NCBI GenBank assembly: GCA_963839645.1
Contig: CAWIVZ010000002.1
Span: 248,001 to 312,000, forward strand
From: PALSA-911 sp963839645
GTDB lineage: Bacteria; Pseudomonadota; Alphaproteobacteria; Acetobacterales; Acetobacteraceae
Length of the DNA stretch: 64,000 nt
Direction of reading: 5' to 3'
In this document: positions 48,644 to 59,800 of the stretch, piece after piece
Layout of the letters: every line of letters starts with the position of its first letter
Numbering within the stretch: the stretch's first letter is position 1
Translations under genes and position numbers: made by a program
The notes under the pieces: model-generated
Told to the model about the DNA's origin: nothing
The model's input: the letters and a program-made list of their open reading frames with translations, nothing else
The model's database searches: none

Positions 48644-50365
48644 TTACAGGCGCCCGGCGCGCACCAGCTTGCCCGGCCGCGCCCCGGTCTCGTTGCCGTT
48701 TTCGAAGATCGGTACGCCGGAAACGATCGTCGCCTTGTAGCCGTCCACGCGCTGCACCAGCCGCTTGCCGCCGGCCGGCAGGTCGTTCAGCAGTTCCGGG
48801 TGATGCAGACGCAGGGTTTCGTAGTTGATGACGTTCACGTCGGCCTTCTTGCCCGGCAGCAACCGGCCGCGATCGGTGAAGCCGAAGAAGTCGGCGGTCT
48901 CGCTGGTCTGGCGCTTGACGATCCATTCCAGCGGGAAGCGCGGCCCGCGGGTGCGGTCGCGCACCCAGTGGGTCAGCATGAAGCTGGGCATCGAGCTGTC
49001 GCAGATCTGCGCGCAATGCGCCCCGCCATCGCCGAGCCCGACCAGCGTGGCCGGATCGGCCAGCATCTGGCGCACCACCTCATGGTCGCCGTGCACGTAG
49101 TTGGTGATCGGGAAATACAGCATCCGCGTGCCGTCCTCCCCGGTCAGGTAGTCGTAGCAGAACTCGGCCGGGGTCTGGTTGGTGCGTCCCGCCATCGCCT
49201 CGATGCTGCGGTCGGCGGTGGGTTCGTAGTCCGGCGGATCGCCCAGCGGGTACTGCCGGTCGAACCGCGTGCAGATGAAGCGCTGCAGCGGGGTCATGAT
49301 GTCGAAAAGCCTGGGGTCGTTTTCTTCGTTCAGGATCTGCGCGCGGATGGCGGGATCGCGCAGCTTCGCCAGGCGCTCGGCGTTCGGCAGCTTGCTGAGC
49401 GCGTGGAAGGTCGGCTTGGGGGTGAACGGGTTCAGCGAGGTGGTCAGGCCGAGGATCAGCCCGACCGGCCGGCAGGCGACCTGCGCGGTGATCGAGGCGC
49501 CTTCCGCGCGGGCCTTGTGCACGCCGCCCATCAGGCGCTTCCAGCGCTCGGGGTCGGTGGAGCGGTCGGTCAGCAGGAACCAGAGCGGCCGGCCGGTGGC
49601 GCGGTACTGGCTGGTCATCCAGGCGAATTCGTCCGCTTCGTCCTCAAAATCGGACAGCATGCCGAACGCGCCCGCGCCAACCTTGCCGAGCGCCGCGCCG
49701 ATGCCGAGCAGTTCCTTGTTCTCGGAATAGCGGCCGGGCACCTGCTCGCCGGCCATTGTGCGGTGGTTCTCGGTGCGCGAGGTGGTGAAGCCGAAGGCGC
49801 CCGCCTGCAGGCCTTCCAGTGCCAGGTCATGCATTTTGGAAATGTCTTCGTCGGTGGCGATCTGGTGCTTCAGCGCCCGCTCGCCCATCACGAAGACGCG
49901 CAGCGGATGGTGCGGGATCTGGGCTGCGACGTCGATCGTGCGCGGCATCTGTTCCAGCACGTTCATGAAATCGGGGAAGCTTTCCCAGTCCCATTTCAAG
50001 CCCTCGGCCAGCGCGATGCCGGGAATGTCCTCGACGCCTTCCATCAGGTCGATCAATGCATCGTGGTGTTCCTTGCGGACAGGCGCGAAGCCGACGCCGC
50101 AATTGCCGAACAGGATGGTGGTGGCGCCATGCCAGGACGACGGTGCGAGCACCGGGTCCCAGGTCGCCTGGCCGTCGTAATGGGTGTGGATATCGACCCA
50201 GCCGGGGGTGACGAGATGGCCGGCGGCGTCGATGTCGCGCCGCGCCGGACCGGCCTTGCCGCCGACCGAGACGATCTTGTCGCCGTCGATGGCGACGTCG
50301 CCGGTGAAGGCCGGACGGCCGGTGCCGTCCACGATGGTACCGCCGCGGATGACAATGTCATGCAT
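48644..50365 (-). CDS. N-acyl-D-amino-acid deacylase-like amidohydrolase (long form)
   Basis: 573 residues, intact. Amidohydrolase motifs: VDIHTHYDGQATWD (metal His pair), ILFGNCGVGFAPVR with the Cys typical of D-aminoacylases, HHPLRVFVMGERAL, FGFTTSRTENH, VGLGDGGAHCAQICD (catalytic Asp). It is about 90 residues longer than the D-aminoacylase in the hyu operon and clearly a different subfamily. Substrate unknown. It stands alone between a convergent TPR-GT gene and a divergent alpha/beta hydrolase. Confidence 0.9.
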   Translation of the reverse strand: MHDIVIRGGTIVDGTGRPAFTGDVAIDGDKIVSVGGKAGPARRDIDAAGHLVTPGWVDIHTHYDGQATWDPVLAPSSWHGATTILFGNCGVGFAPVRKEHHDALIDLMEGVEDIPGIALAEGLKWDWESFPDFMNVLEQMPRTIDVAAQIPHHPLRVFVMGERALKHQIATDEDISKMHDLALEGLQAGAFGFTTSRTENHRTMAGEQVPGRYSENKELLGIGAALGKVGAGAFGMLSDFEDEADEFAWMTSQYRATGRPLWFLLTDRSTDPERWKRLMGGVHKARAEGASITAQVACRPVGLILGLTTSLNPFTPKPTFHALSKLPNAERLAKLRDPAIRAQILNEENDPRLFDIMTPLQRFICTRFDRQYPLGDPPDYEPTADRSIEAMAGRTNQTPAEFCYDYLTGEDGTRMLYFPITNYVHGDHEVVRQMLADPATLVGLGDGGAHCAQICDSSMPSFMLTHWVRDRTRGPRFPLEWIVKRQTSETADFFGFTDRGRLLPGKKADVNVINYETLRLHHPELLNDLPAGGKRLVQRVDGYKATIVSGVPIFENGNETGARPGKLVRAGRL

Positions 50366-50543
50366 CGCGTGAAGTCTCCTTTTTCCATGGAACGCTGGGA
50401 TCGGTGTTCTGCCCGAACGTATTCAAAAAACAGTTTCCACCCATTCCGGCCGGTAGCACAAGGTACTGGCTGGCCAAGGCTGCCGGTACCGGCAAAGATA
50501 CCTGCAGCGGCCTGGCTGAAACAGGGTCGAGGGGGAACAGACA

Positions 50544-51230
50544 ATGACGACATTCGTATTGATCCACGGCGCCTATCAGGGCGGCTGGGTCTGGCAGCCC
50601 GTCGCCGCACGGCTGCGCGCCGCCGGGCACCTGGTCTATGCGCCGACGCTGGATGGCTGTGCGGAGCGCAGGCACGCCGTGCGCCCGGGCATCGACAACG
50701 CCACCCACGGCAACGAAATCGCCGAACTGCTGTATTACGAGGACCTGACGGACGTGGTGATGGTCGGCACCAGCTGCGGCGGCATGGTGATGACCGCGGC
50801 GGCGGAGAAGGCGCGCGACCGGATCGGCCGGCTGGTGTTCGCCGATGCCCTGGCGCTGATGGACGGCGAAAGCCTGGCCGACATCGTCAAGCGCCCCTCG
50901 GCGGTCACCACGGAACTCACCACCGGTGTCGCCCCCGACGATGTGACCGGGCGGCTGTTCAAGGACCTTGACCCCGCCGTGCGCGACTGGGCGGCGGCGC
51001 GGATCACGATGCATCCGATCGCCGCGATGCGCGATCCCATGGTGCTGAAAAGCTTCTGGCAGCAGAAATGGAAGGCGACCGTCATCTGGTGCCGTCAGAG
51101 CGTCAATCCGCCGGTGGCGCACCAGAAGCGCGCCGCCGAGGCGTTGTCGGCGTCCTGGCATGAAATCGACACCGGGCATTACCCGATGCTGAGCACGCCC
51201 GATGAACTGGCGCGGCTGATTTTAGCCTAG
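50544..51230 (+). CDS. Alpha/beta hydrolase (salicylate-esterase-like)
   Basis: 228 residues; ATG 50544 preceded by GGGGGAA. FVLIHGAYQGGWVWQPVA is the oxyanion region, VMVGTSCGGMV holds the nucleophile elbow (Ser in GTSCG), DALALMDGES the acid region and EIDTGHYPM the catalytic His. It resembles small esterases of the SABP2/EstC type. Substrate unknown. Intact. Confidence 0.9.
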   Translation: MTTFVLIHGAYQGGWVWQPVAARLRAAGHLVYAPTLDGCAERRHAVRPGIDNATHGNEIAELLYYEDLTDVVMVGTSCGGMVMTAAAEKARDRIGRLVFADALALMDGESLADIVKRPSAVTTELTTGVAPDDVTGRLFKDLDPAVRDWAAARITMHPIAAMRDPMVLKSFWQQKWKATVIWCRQSVNPPVAHQKRAAEALSASWHEIDTGHYPMLSTPDELARLILA

Positions 51231-51305
51231 GACTTCGGGCGCGCGCCTGAACTAGAATGCGACCGTGCTCCCCTTTCCCTCGATCTCGCCCGAATTCCGG
51301 CCCGC

Positions 51306-52403
51306 GTGAGGCAACCCCGTTCCACCCCGGCGGGGTTGCGCCCGATCACCCGCAGCGTACCGCGCCGGGAAGGCTGGCTGGCCTCGCCGACGCGCAACCT
51401 GAGCGTTGGCCTGATCTACATGCTGGTGGTCATGACGCTGGCCACGGCCAGCTACATCGCCGCCGGCTGGAGCCCGGGCGACGCGATCTACATGGTGATC
51501 ATCACCGTCTATACGGTCGGCTTCAGCGAGGTGCATCCGATCGACACCTCGCTGCTGCGGGCCATCACGCTTTCCACCATCGTGCTGGGCTGCACCGGGG
51601 TGATCTTCCTCACCGGCGCGCTGGTGCAGTTCATCACCCTCAACCAGATCAACCAGATCCTCGGCCTTAAACGCATGAGCCATCAGATCCATAAGTTATC
51701 GAATCACGTCATCATCTGCGGTTTCGGGCGCATCGGCCTGATGCTGGCGCAGGAACTGACGGCGGGCGGGGCGAGTTTCGTGGTGCTGGAGCAGGACGAC
51801 GACAAGGTGGAGCAGGCGCGCGGGTTGGGTTACCTCTGCATCCAGGGCGATGCGACCGACGAGGCCGCCCTGCGCGAGGTGGGCGTGACGCGGGCGCATA
51901 CGCTGGCGACCGTGCTGCCGAACGACGCCGCCAACGTGTTCATCACCCTCAGCGGGCGCAGCCTGAACCCGGGACTGGAAATCATCGCCCGTGGCGAGGC
52001 GTCCAGCACCGAGAGCAAGCTGCTCCAGGCCGGCGCCAACAAGGTGGTGCAGCCGACCCATATCGGCGCGGAACGGATCGCCGAGCTGATCCTGTACCAG
52101 GACACCGCCCGGCTGATCCGCGGCACCGAGAAGATGCGCGACTTCGAGAAGATCCTGCTGATGCTGGGCCTGGACATGGACGTGGTCGCCGCCGCCCCCG
52201 GCAGTCTCGCCGCCAGCCAGACGGTGCAGGGGGTGGAGCGCGAGGCGTGCGGCTGCTTCTTCATCGTTCAGATCAACCGCCGCGACGGTGCGGTGATCAC
52301 CCAGCCCGAGCCGGACATGCGGATCGAGCCCGGCGACGGGCTGGTGCTGGTCGGGCGGAAGCTGGGGGACCGGAGCCTGTTCGAGGCGCCGGCCGGGCTG
52401 TAG
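51306..52403 (+). CDS. Two-TM potassium channel with RCK (TrkA-N/TrkA-C) domains
   Basis: 365 residues from GTG 51306. Two membrane spans (about 32-52 and 80-102) flank a pore with filter TVGFSE, where TVGYGD or TVGFGE is usual. The cytoplasmic part has VIICGFGRIGLMLAQEL (nucleotide-binding glycine motif), VVLEQDDDKVEQAR, QGDATDEAALREVGV and the terminal PEPDMRIEPGDGLVLVG (TrkA-C). It is a K+-selective or K+-like channel gated by a nucleotide ligand in the membrane. The Ser in the filter is unusual. Intact. Confidence 0.92.
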   Translation: MRQPRSTPAGLRPITRSVPRREGWLASPTRNLSVGLIYMLVVMTLATASYIAAGWSPGDAIYMVIITVYTVGFSEVHPIDTSLLRAITLSTIVLGCTGVIFLTGALVQFITLNQINQILGLKRMSHQIHKLSNHVIICGFGRIGLMLAQELTAGGASFVVLEQDDDKVEQARGLGYLCIQGDATDEAALREVGVTRAHTLATVLPNDAANVFITLSGRSLNPGLEIIARGEASSTESKLLQAGANKVVQPTHIGAERIAELILYQDTARLIRGTEKMRDFEKILLMLGLDMDVVAAAPGSLAASQTVQGVEREACGCFFIVQINRRDGAVITQPEPDMRIEPGDGLVLVGRKLGDRSLFEAPAGL

Positions 52404-52418
52404 CTGCTTGTTTTCCGG

Positions 52419-53249
52419 CTACGTCCACAAACCCCTCACCGCCTCCAGCTGATCCGGCGCGTCGAACGGGCAGACCAGCAGCGCGTCATCCACGCCCATG
52501 CCGTCCAGCCGCTTGAGCCGCTCGCGCGCCTCGGCCGGGGTGCAGTAGAGCGAGATCTTCGCCCGCTCGGCCATCGGATTGGGCGCCGGCTCCGGGCGCA
52601 GATCGGTGAAGATGTTGGCCAGCACGACCCGCTTGCCGCCGGCCTTGCGGTACATGTCGATGCCGATGCTGAAATCGTCCCATTCCGAATAGATGCCCGA
52701 GCCGATCCAGCCCTGGCAGTGCTGTGCCGCCAGATTGATCCAGCGCGGGCTGCGCCAGGCGCCCAGCAGCACCGGCGGCCCGCCCTCGGTGCCCGGCCAG
52801 ACCGACAAGGCGGGGCCATATGCCGGCTCTCCGGCCCACACCTTGCGCATAACCTCCAGATAGGCCGGCAGTATCTTGAAGCGCTTCTCGTAATCGACCT
52901 CCACGGCGTCGAAATCCGCCTGGGTGGAGCCGCTGCCCACGCCGAAGCGGAAACGGCCGCCCGACAGCAGGTTCAGCGTCTGCACCCGGTGCGCGTGCTC
53001 CACCGGATGACGCAGCGGAATTTGCACCACGCAGGTGCCGAGCTCGATACGCTTCGTCTCGCCGCACAGCGCGCCAAGCAGGATCAATGGGTCCAAGGTC
53101 GGGCGGCCGCGGCCGAACGCGTCGGTGACCCAAAGGCCGGAAAAACCCAGCGCCTCCACCCGGCGGCCGAAATCGACGATACCGTCGATCACCGCGCGCG
53201 GGTCGGTCGTTGCAAGCGGCTGCGGGATCGTGACTATGCCCAGCTTCAT
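52419..53249 (-). CDS. LLM-class (luciferase-like) flavin-dependent oxidoreductase
   Basis: 276 residues, bacterial-luciferase fold: VEALGFSGLWVTDAFGRGRP, LGTCVVQIPLRHPVEHAHRV, LSGGRFRFGVGSGS and QADFDAVEVDYEKRF, all typical of the F420/FMN-dependent LLM group. Substrate unknown. It lies 50 bases downstream of the transglutaminase-like gene on the same strand; a functional link is not obvious. Intact. Confidence 0.9.
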   Translation of the reverse strand: MKLGIVTIPQPLATTDPRAVIDGIVDFGRRVEALGFSGLWVTDAFGRGRPTLDPLILLGALCGETKRIELGTCVVQIPLRHPVEHAHRVQTLNLLSGGRFRFGVGSGSTQADFDAVEVDYEKRFKILPAYLEVMRKVWAGEPAYGPALSVWPGTEGGPPVLLGAWRSPRWINLAAQHCQGWIGSGIYSEWDDFSIGIDMYRKAGGKRVVLANIFTDLRPEPAPNPMAERAKISLYCTPAEARERLKRLDGMGVDDALLVCPFDAPDQLEAVRGLWT

Positions 53250-53299
53250 GGCGGTTCCTCAAACTTTCTGCTGTTTCGCATGGAATAATTCGGCGGCAC

Positions 53300-54169
53300 T
53301 CACGCCGGCAGCAAATCCACGCTGACATCCAGCGTATGCCGCCCGCCGCCCAGGATCACGCCGCGCACCGGGCTGACATCGCCGTAGTCGCGGCCCCAGC
53401 CCAGCACCACGTGCTCGTCCTGCACGATCAGGTTGTTGGTCGGGTCCACATCCACCCAGCCGTGACGCGGACCCAGCCAGCAGCCCACCCAGGCATGCGA
53501 CTGGTCGGCGCCGCGCCTGCGCTCCATGCCCGGCGGCGGGCGGGTGCGGATGTAGCCGGACACGTAGCGCGCCGGCAGGCCGAGGCTGCGCAGGCCGGAG
53601 ATCATCAGGTGGGAGAAATCCTGGCAGACCCCCGCGCGCTGTGCCAGCACGCGGCCCACCGGCGTGGCGATGGTGGTAACGCCCGGCTGGAATTTGAAAT
53701 CGCGGCGGATGCGGTCCAGCAGGTCGATCAGCCCGGCCAGGACCGGGCGGCCCGGCGGGAAGGACTGCGCGACATAGGCCGCCACGTCGCGGTCGGCGGA
53801 AACCATCGGGCTCGGGAAGACGAACTCCGCCGCCTGCCATTGCCCCGGGCCGCCATCGCGCGCGGCGGCGACCTCCTCCCAGGGCGGGGTGTCGGCCGGA
53901 TCGGGCGGCGGCGGAAAGGCCACGTCCACCTCGGCTTCCAGCGTGACGGAGAAGCTCGGATGCGGCAGGTCCAGGAACAGCCAGCTGACGCAGTTGCCGA
54001 AATGATCCACGCCGTCCGACTGCCGCGCGGCGATGGGATCGGCGATGATGGCGCTGGAAATCACCCGCTGGTACGGCAGCACGCGCGGCAGCAGCCGCAC
54101 CATGTGGCAGGCCAGGTCCACCGGCTCGGCATAGGCGAAGGTGGTCGTGTGCTGGACGCGAAACTTCAT
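53300..54169 (-). CDS. Transglutaminase-like cysteine protease family protein
   Basis: 289 residues from ATG 54169 (MKFRVQHTTTFAYAEPVDLA), the family start; an upstream extension exists in frame but is not needed. N-terminal beta domain, then a transglutaminase core: RAGVCQDFSHLMISGLRSLG (Cys), GADQSHAWVGCW (His), WVDVDPTNN (Asp). It normally occurs with alpha-E/ATP-grasp and DUF2126 genes, as here. The cluster is suspected to act in peptide or amide-bond chemistry; substrate not known. It starts 7 bases after the upstream gene stop, so it is operonic. Confidence 0.92.
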   Translation of the reverse strand: MKFRVQHTTTFAYAEPVDLACHMVRLLPRVLPYQRVISSAIIADPIAARQSDGVDHFGNCVSWLFLDLPHPSFSVTLEAEVDVAFPPPPDPADTPPWEEVAAARDGGPGQWQAAEFVFPSPMVSADRDVAAYVAQSFPPGRPVLAGLIDLLDRIRRDFKFQPGVTTIATPVGRVLAQRAGVCQDFSHLMISGLRSLGLPARYVSGYIRTRPPPGMERRRGADQSHAWVGCWLGPRHGWVDVDPTNNLIVQDEHVVLGWGRDYGDVSPVRGVILGGGRHTLDVSVDLLPA

Positions 54170-54176
54170 GGCAATC

Positions 54177-56802
54177 TCATGCCGCCCCTCGGAACGACAG
54201 GGCTTCCTCGCCCATGCCGAGCGTCTGCGCCACCGGCAGCAGCGCGAAATAATGCCGGGTGACGCGGTCCGACAGCACGCCGATGCCGGCGCTGAGGTCA
54301 TGCAGAACCGTCGGCAGTTCGGAGGCGGCGACCGACTGGTCCGCCGCTTCGGCAACGCGTGTCACCAGGGCCTGGGTTTCGTCCAGCAGCGCCGCCGCGA
54401 CGCCCGACAGCAGGCTGTCGCCCCGCCCGGCGATCTGGTCCAGCAGATGGCCGATGGCGGCAAGCTGGAACGCCAGGCCGCGCGGATTGCCGTCGTCGGC
54501 CAGGACCAGGTCCAGCACCGGCGCCGGCTGCAGCACGGTGAGGTAGCGGGTGCGGTAGGTGATCAGCGAATCGCACAGTTCCAGCACCAGCCGCAGCGCC
54601 GGTTCCAGCCGCGCCGGCGGCTGTTCCAGGGCGAAGCCGACCTGCGAGGAGATGGCCTGGGCCCGCTCCATGCGCCGGCCCAGTTCCAGGAACAGCCAGC
54701 CGCCGCCGCGCACCATGTTCTCCGCCGCCAGCCCGGCGACGGAGGCGGAGAAGCGCAGGATCTCGACCATCACCTGCGACACCGCCTCCAGGCTGTGGTT
54801 CACCCTGCGGGAGTCGCTGCGAATTTGCCGCAACGCGCTGGTGAAGGCGCCATACATGTCTCCCGTCAGCCGGTCGCGCACCAGTTCGGTCAGGTGCGCC
54901 ACGCTGCTGATCAGGTGGGCGATCGATCCTGACTCACGCCCCGCCTCGCGCAGGCTGGCCAGCAATGCCTCCGACAGCGCCAGGCCGCCGGCGGTAACGG
55001 TCACGGCTTCGGTGGGGATCAGGTCGGCCTGCGCCAGGCTGCGCGACAGCGCCTCCAGTTCCACCATTTCGCGCGGCTGGACCGCACCACGCGACAGACG
55101 CGCGATGGTGGCACGCACCAGCCGGGCGGAGCCTTCCAGGCGCTCCACATAGCGGCCGAGCCAGAACAGGTTGTCGGCCACCCGGCTCGGCAGGTCGCCG
55201 GTCGTGCGGCGGATGGCAACCGGCATCACCGGCATCGACGGCGGGCCGACGATGTCGCCCCGCTCGTCATTGAGAATCCAGACGTCCTTGGACAGGCCTT
55301 CGCCCGGCAGCGCGCCGCAGAGCTTCTCGTCGGCTTCCAGCACCCGTGCCAGGCCGCCTTCCATGGCCCGCCAGGACTGCCCGTCGAACACCAGGTAGAT
55401 GCGCAGCACCACCGGACGCGGCACCAGCCCGTTCGGCCCGGCGCAGGGTGCGACGGACGGCGCCAGAGCGGTGGTGGCGGCGAAGCGCCAGGGCTCGCGG
55501 GCGATGTCGTCCAACAGCGCGCGCCTCGCGTCGGGGTTCAGCCGGGCCGGCTCGATCGCCGCGGCGCGGCCATTGGCGGCCTCGCGGATCAGCCAGCGTT
55601 CCGGGCTGCGCCAGACCATCTCCCGCGCCTGGGCCTCACCTAGCCACAGGGTCGGCACGCTGGCGAGCTTCAGCGGCTCGCCGAGCAGGCGCATCGCCAG
55701 GGCCGGCAGCCAGGCGGCGAGTGCGGGGGCCTCCATAGCGCCGGCGCCGGGGTCATTGCTGATACGAACGGTGCCGGAGCGGGCCGCGTCCATCAGGCCG
55801 GGCACGCCGATCAGGCTGCCGGCGTCGAGCTCCAGCGGGTCCAGCATCTGCGCGTCCGTCCGGCGGAGCAGCACATCGACCGGCTGCAGGCCCTTCAGCG
55901 TCTTGAGGAACACCGCGCCGCCGCGCACCGTCAGATCGCCGCCCTCGACCAGGGCGCAGGACAGCTCACGCGAGAGCATCATGTGCTCGAACCAGTGCAC
56001 GCTGCCGGTGCCGGGCGTCAGCAGCGCGATGCCGGGGCCGATTGGCGCCGGGGCGGAGCGGCCCTGGAACTGGCCCTGGAACTGGAATTGACCGGGGTAT
56101 TGCTGCTGATACTGGTCCTGATACCGGGTCTGCTGGAAGCGGCCGGTATAGGCACGCTCCTGCCCAAGGCTCTGCAGGGCGGTCTGCCAGATTTCGAAGA
56201 ACGGCCGCAACTCGCGCACCTGCATGCCGCCGAAGGCTTCCGGGATCACCTGGGCCAGCACCCGCCGGTTCTCCCGCGCATAGGCGATGCCGGCCGCGCC
56301 GGATGTGCGATCGGCGAGCACCCGCCAGGCGCCATCCGGCCCGCGCACCAGGTCGGCGGCGTAGAAATCCAGGAACCGGTGCCCCGGGCTGCGCCTGTCC
56401 CTGCATATGGCAGGGGCGCAGGAACCCCTGGTTGGCAAACACCACCGCCGGCGGCAGCACGCCGTCGGCCAGCAGCGACTGGTTCGAGTAGATATCCTGC
56501 AGCACCGCTTCCAGCAGTTCCGCGCGCTGCGCCAGCCCCGCTTCCAGGGTGGCGAACTCGTTCGCCGTGATCGGCAGCGGCAGCGGATCGCAGCGCCAGG
56601 ATTGCTTGCCGCTGCCGGGCAGGATGCCGGTGACGCCCTCGTTGTCGAAGGCGGCGTCCAGGCGCCGGGCGTGCTCGGCCAGCCCGCCGTCGCCCAGGCC
56701 GGAGAACGTGCTGAGCAGCTGGCGCCAATGCGGCCGCAGGCCGCCCTGGCCGTCCACCATTTCATCAATGCCCGTCGGCAGCGCGGGCGGCAGGTTTGGC
56801 AT
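54177..56802 (-). pseudogene. Circularly permuted ATP-grasp / alpha-E fusion protein, one frameshift
   Basis: ATG 56802 (MPNLPPALPTGIDEMVDGQG). A slip near 56393 separates VFANQGFLRPCHMQG from FLDFYAADLVRGPDGAWRVL. Joined length is about 875 residues. The ATP-grasp half holds LLTPGTGSVHWFEHMMLSRE, ALVEGGDLTVRGGAVFLKTL, DVLLRRTDAQMLDPLELDAGS. The C-terminal half, from SRVADNLFWLGRYVERLEGS, is the all-helical alpha-E (DUF403) domain. A Gln-rich insert (FQQTRYQDQYQQQYPGQF and on) precedes the TPG motif and is not a usual part of the family. Middle gene of the transglutaminase-ATP-grasp-DUF2126 cluster; ATP-grasp enzymes of this type form amide bonds. Confidence 0.9.
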
Positions 56803-56869
56803 GTTGTTCACGCTGTAGTTTGGCCCAAGCGAAGGATCATGGGTAGCCTTCGATGCGCCTTGGGTAGCC

Positions 56870-59800
56870 TTAAGCGAAGCGGCGAAGATCCAGCGTGCGC
56901 GGATGTTCCTTGCCAAGCGCCAAACGCGGCTCCGGCATCGGACCTGGCGTATGGCCGATCGGGAAGAACCGGCCGCGCCGGCGCGCCTCGGCGGCGTTGG
57001 CGTTCACCGGCAGCGTCTCGTAGCTCAGCCCGCCGGGATGCAACACCTGATGCGTCATGCCGCCCAGGCTGCGCCCGGTCCATCTGTCGTAGACATCGAA
57101 CACCAGCGGCGCCTGGATCGGCACTGTCGGGTGCAGCGCGCTGAACGGCGTCCCAGGCCTTGAAGCGGACGCCGGCGACATATTCGCCCTTGCGTCTCGG
57201 TCGGCTGCAGCGGCACGCCGACGCCGTTGCAGGCCAGCACATAGCGCTCGTCCACCCAGCCGGAGACCTTCACCTGCACCCGCTCCGCCGAGCTGTCGAC
57301 GTAGCGCGCGGTGCCGCCGGCGGCCTGCTCCTCGCCCAGCACGTGCCAGGGCTCCAGCGCGTGGCGCAGTTCGACCACCGAGTCGCGGATCGTCACCTCG
57401 CCGATCTTCGGGAAGCGGAACTCCATGTGCGGGGCGAACCAGTCCGGCTCCAGCTTGAAACCGAACTGCGCCAGTTCCGCCAGCAGCGTCGTTGAAATCC
57501 TGCTCGGCATAGTGCGGCAGCATGAACTCGTCGTGCAGGCGGGTGCCCCAGCGGACCAGCTCGCGCTCGTACGGGGTCTGCCAGAACGCGGCGACCGCGG
57601 AACGGATCAGCAGCATCTGCGCGAGCGGACATCTCGGCATGCGGCGGCATTTCGAAGGCGCGGAATTCCACCAGGCCGCGCCGGCCGCCGGAGCTGTCGG
57701 GCGAGTACATCTTGTCGATGCAGAACTCGGTCCGGTGGGTGTTGCCGGTCATGTCGGCCAGGATGTTGCGGAACATCCGGTCGACCATCCAGGGCGGGGT
57801 CTGCTGGAACGGGCGGATCTGGGAGAACGCGATCTCCAGTTCGTTCGTGCTGTCCTGGCGCGCCTCGTCGATGCGCGGGTGCTGGCTGGTCGGGCCGATG
57901 AACAGGCCGCTGAACAGATAGGACAGGCTGGGATGGTTGTGCCAGAAGCCCAGCAGCGATTTCAGCAGATCGGGGCGGCGCAGGAACGGGCTGTCGGCCG
58001 GATCGTTGGCACCCATGACGACATGGTTGCCGCCGCCGGTGCCGACATGGCGGCCGTCGAGCAGGAACTTCTCGGTGGCCAGGCCGACCTGGCGGGCTTC
58101 CTCGTACAGCTGCTCGGTGCGCCTGACCTGCTCGGCCCAGCTGGTGGTGGGATGGATGTTGACCTCGATCACGCCCGGATCGGGGGTGACGGAGAAATGC
58201 AGCAGGCGCGGATCGGACGGCGGCAGGTAGCCTTCCAGCATCACCTTGCGGCCCATTTCGGCCGCGGTCTCCTCGATCGCGGCGGTCAGCGCCAGCCAGT
58301 CCTCGGCGGCGTAGAGCGGCGGGAAGAACACGTGGATGACGCCGTCGCGCGCTTCCACCGTCAGCGCGGTGCGCACCGTGTCCACGGCACCGCGCTTGTT
58401 CTTGGGGCCGATGACCGGGATTTCCTGGGCGACCGGGCGGAAACGTTCCGACGCCGGGGCCGGGTTCCACTTCGCGCAGCACGCGGCGGAACTGCTGTGC
58501 CGGCGGGAACGGCGCGCGCGGGGCGAAGGGATCCGTCTCGAAATCATGCTCGACGATGTTCGGGATCGGCCCAGGGCAGCGTTTCCAGCGGCAGGCGGAA
58601 GCCGATCGGGCTGTCGCCGGGGATCAGGAACATGACCCCGTCGCGGAACACCCACTTGCCGGACTGCCAGCGCCGCACGCCGTCATCGATCACGCGGCGC
58701 AGCGGCAGCACGCTGCCGACGGGTTTCGCCAGGCCCTGCTGGAAGATCCGCGCCATGCGGGCGCGTTCGAGCGGATCGGCGAGCTTGTTGTCCTCGACCA
58801 CGCACGTTGGCCGGAAGGCGGTGCTCCTTCCACAGATAGTAGTGGATGTCCTCATGCGCCGGCAGGACCAGCGAGGGATCGACCTGCAGCCGCTCGGCCA
58901 GGCCCTGGCAGAATTTCTCCGCGTCGGTCGCCCCGGCGGTGTCCTTGTCGTCGTCGGAGGCGAGCAGGCCGGGGTCCGCCCAGACCGGCTCGCCGTCGGC
59001 GCGCCAATGGCGAATGCAGCGCCCAGCGCGGCAGCGGTTCGCCGGGATACTGCTTGCCCATGGCGTATTGCAGCGCCGAGCCCGGCGACCAGAGTTTCGC
59101 CAGCCGGCGGATCAGCCGGCCGGCATAGTGGCGCTTGGTCGGGCCGAGGGCGTCGGTGTTCCATTCCGCCGCGTCCAGGTCGGTCGCGGCGACGAAGGTC
59201 GGCTCGCCGCCCAGGGTCAGGCGCACGTCCCCGCGTGGTCAGCGCGCGATCGACGCGCGAGCCGGTGGCCAGGATGTCCTGCCATTGCTGCTTCGTTGTA
59301 CGGCTTGGTGACACGCGGGGTCTCGCTGATGCGGGTGACCGACATCTCGAAGTCGAACTCGACCTCGGCTTCCTCGACAAGGCCGGTGATCGGCGAGGCG
59401 GAGCCCGGATCGGGGCTGGCGGCGAGCGGGATATGGCCCTCGCCGGTCATCAGGCCGGAGGTGGCATCGAGGCCGACCCAGCCGGCGCCGGGCAGATAGA
59501 CCTCGGCCCAGGCGTGCAGATCGGTGAAATCGTCGGTCGGGCCTTCGGGGCCTTCCAGCGGCTTCACGTCGCCGACGAGCTGGATCAGGTAGCCGGAGAC
59601 GAAGCGCGCGGCATAGCCGAGATGGCGCAGCAGATGCACCAGCAGCCACGCGGAATCCCGGCAGGAGCCGCGAGCCTCGGCCAGGGTCTCTTCCGGCGCC
59701 CAGACGCCCGGTTCCATGCGTACGATATAGGCAACTCGGCTATTGATCAGGCGATTGAGCGCGACAAGCTTGTCGACATTGCGCACCTCGTCGCGCGGCA

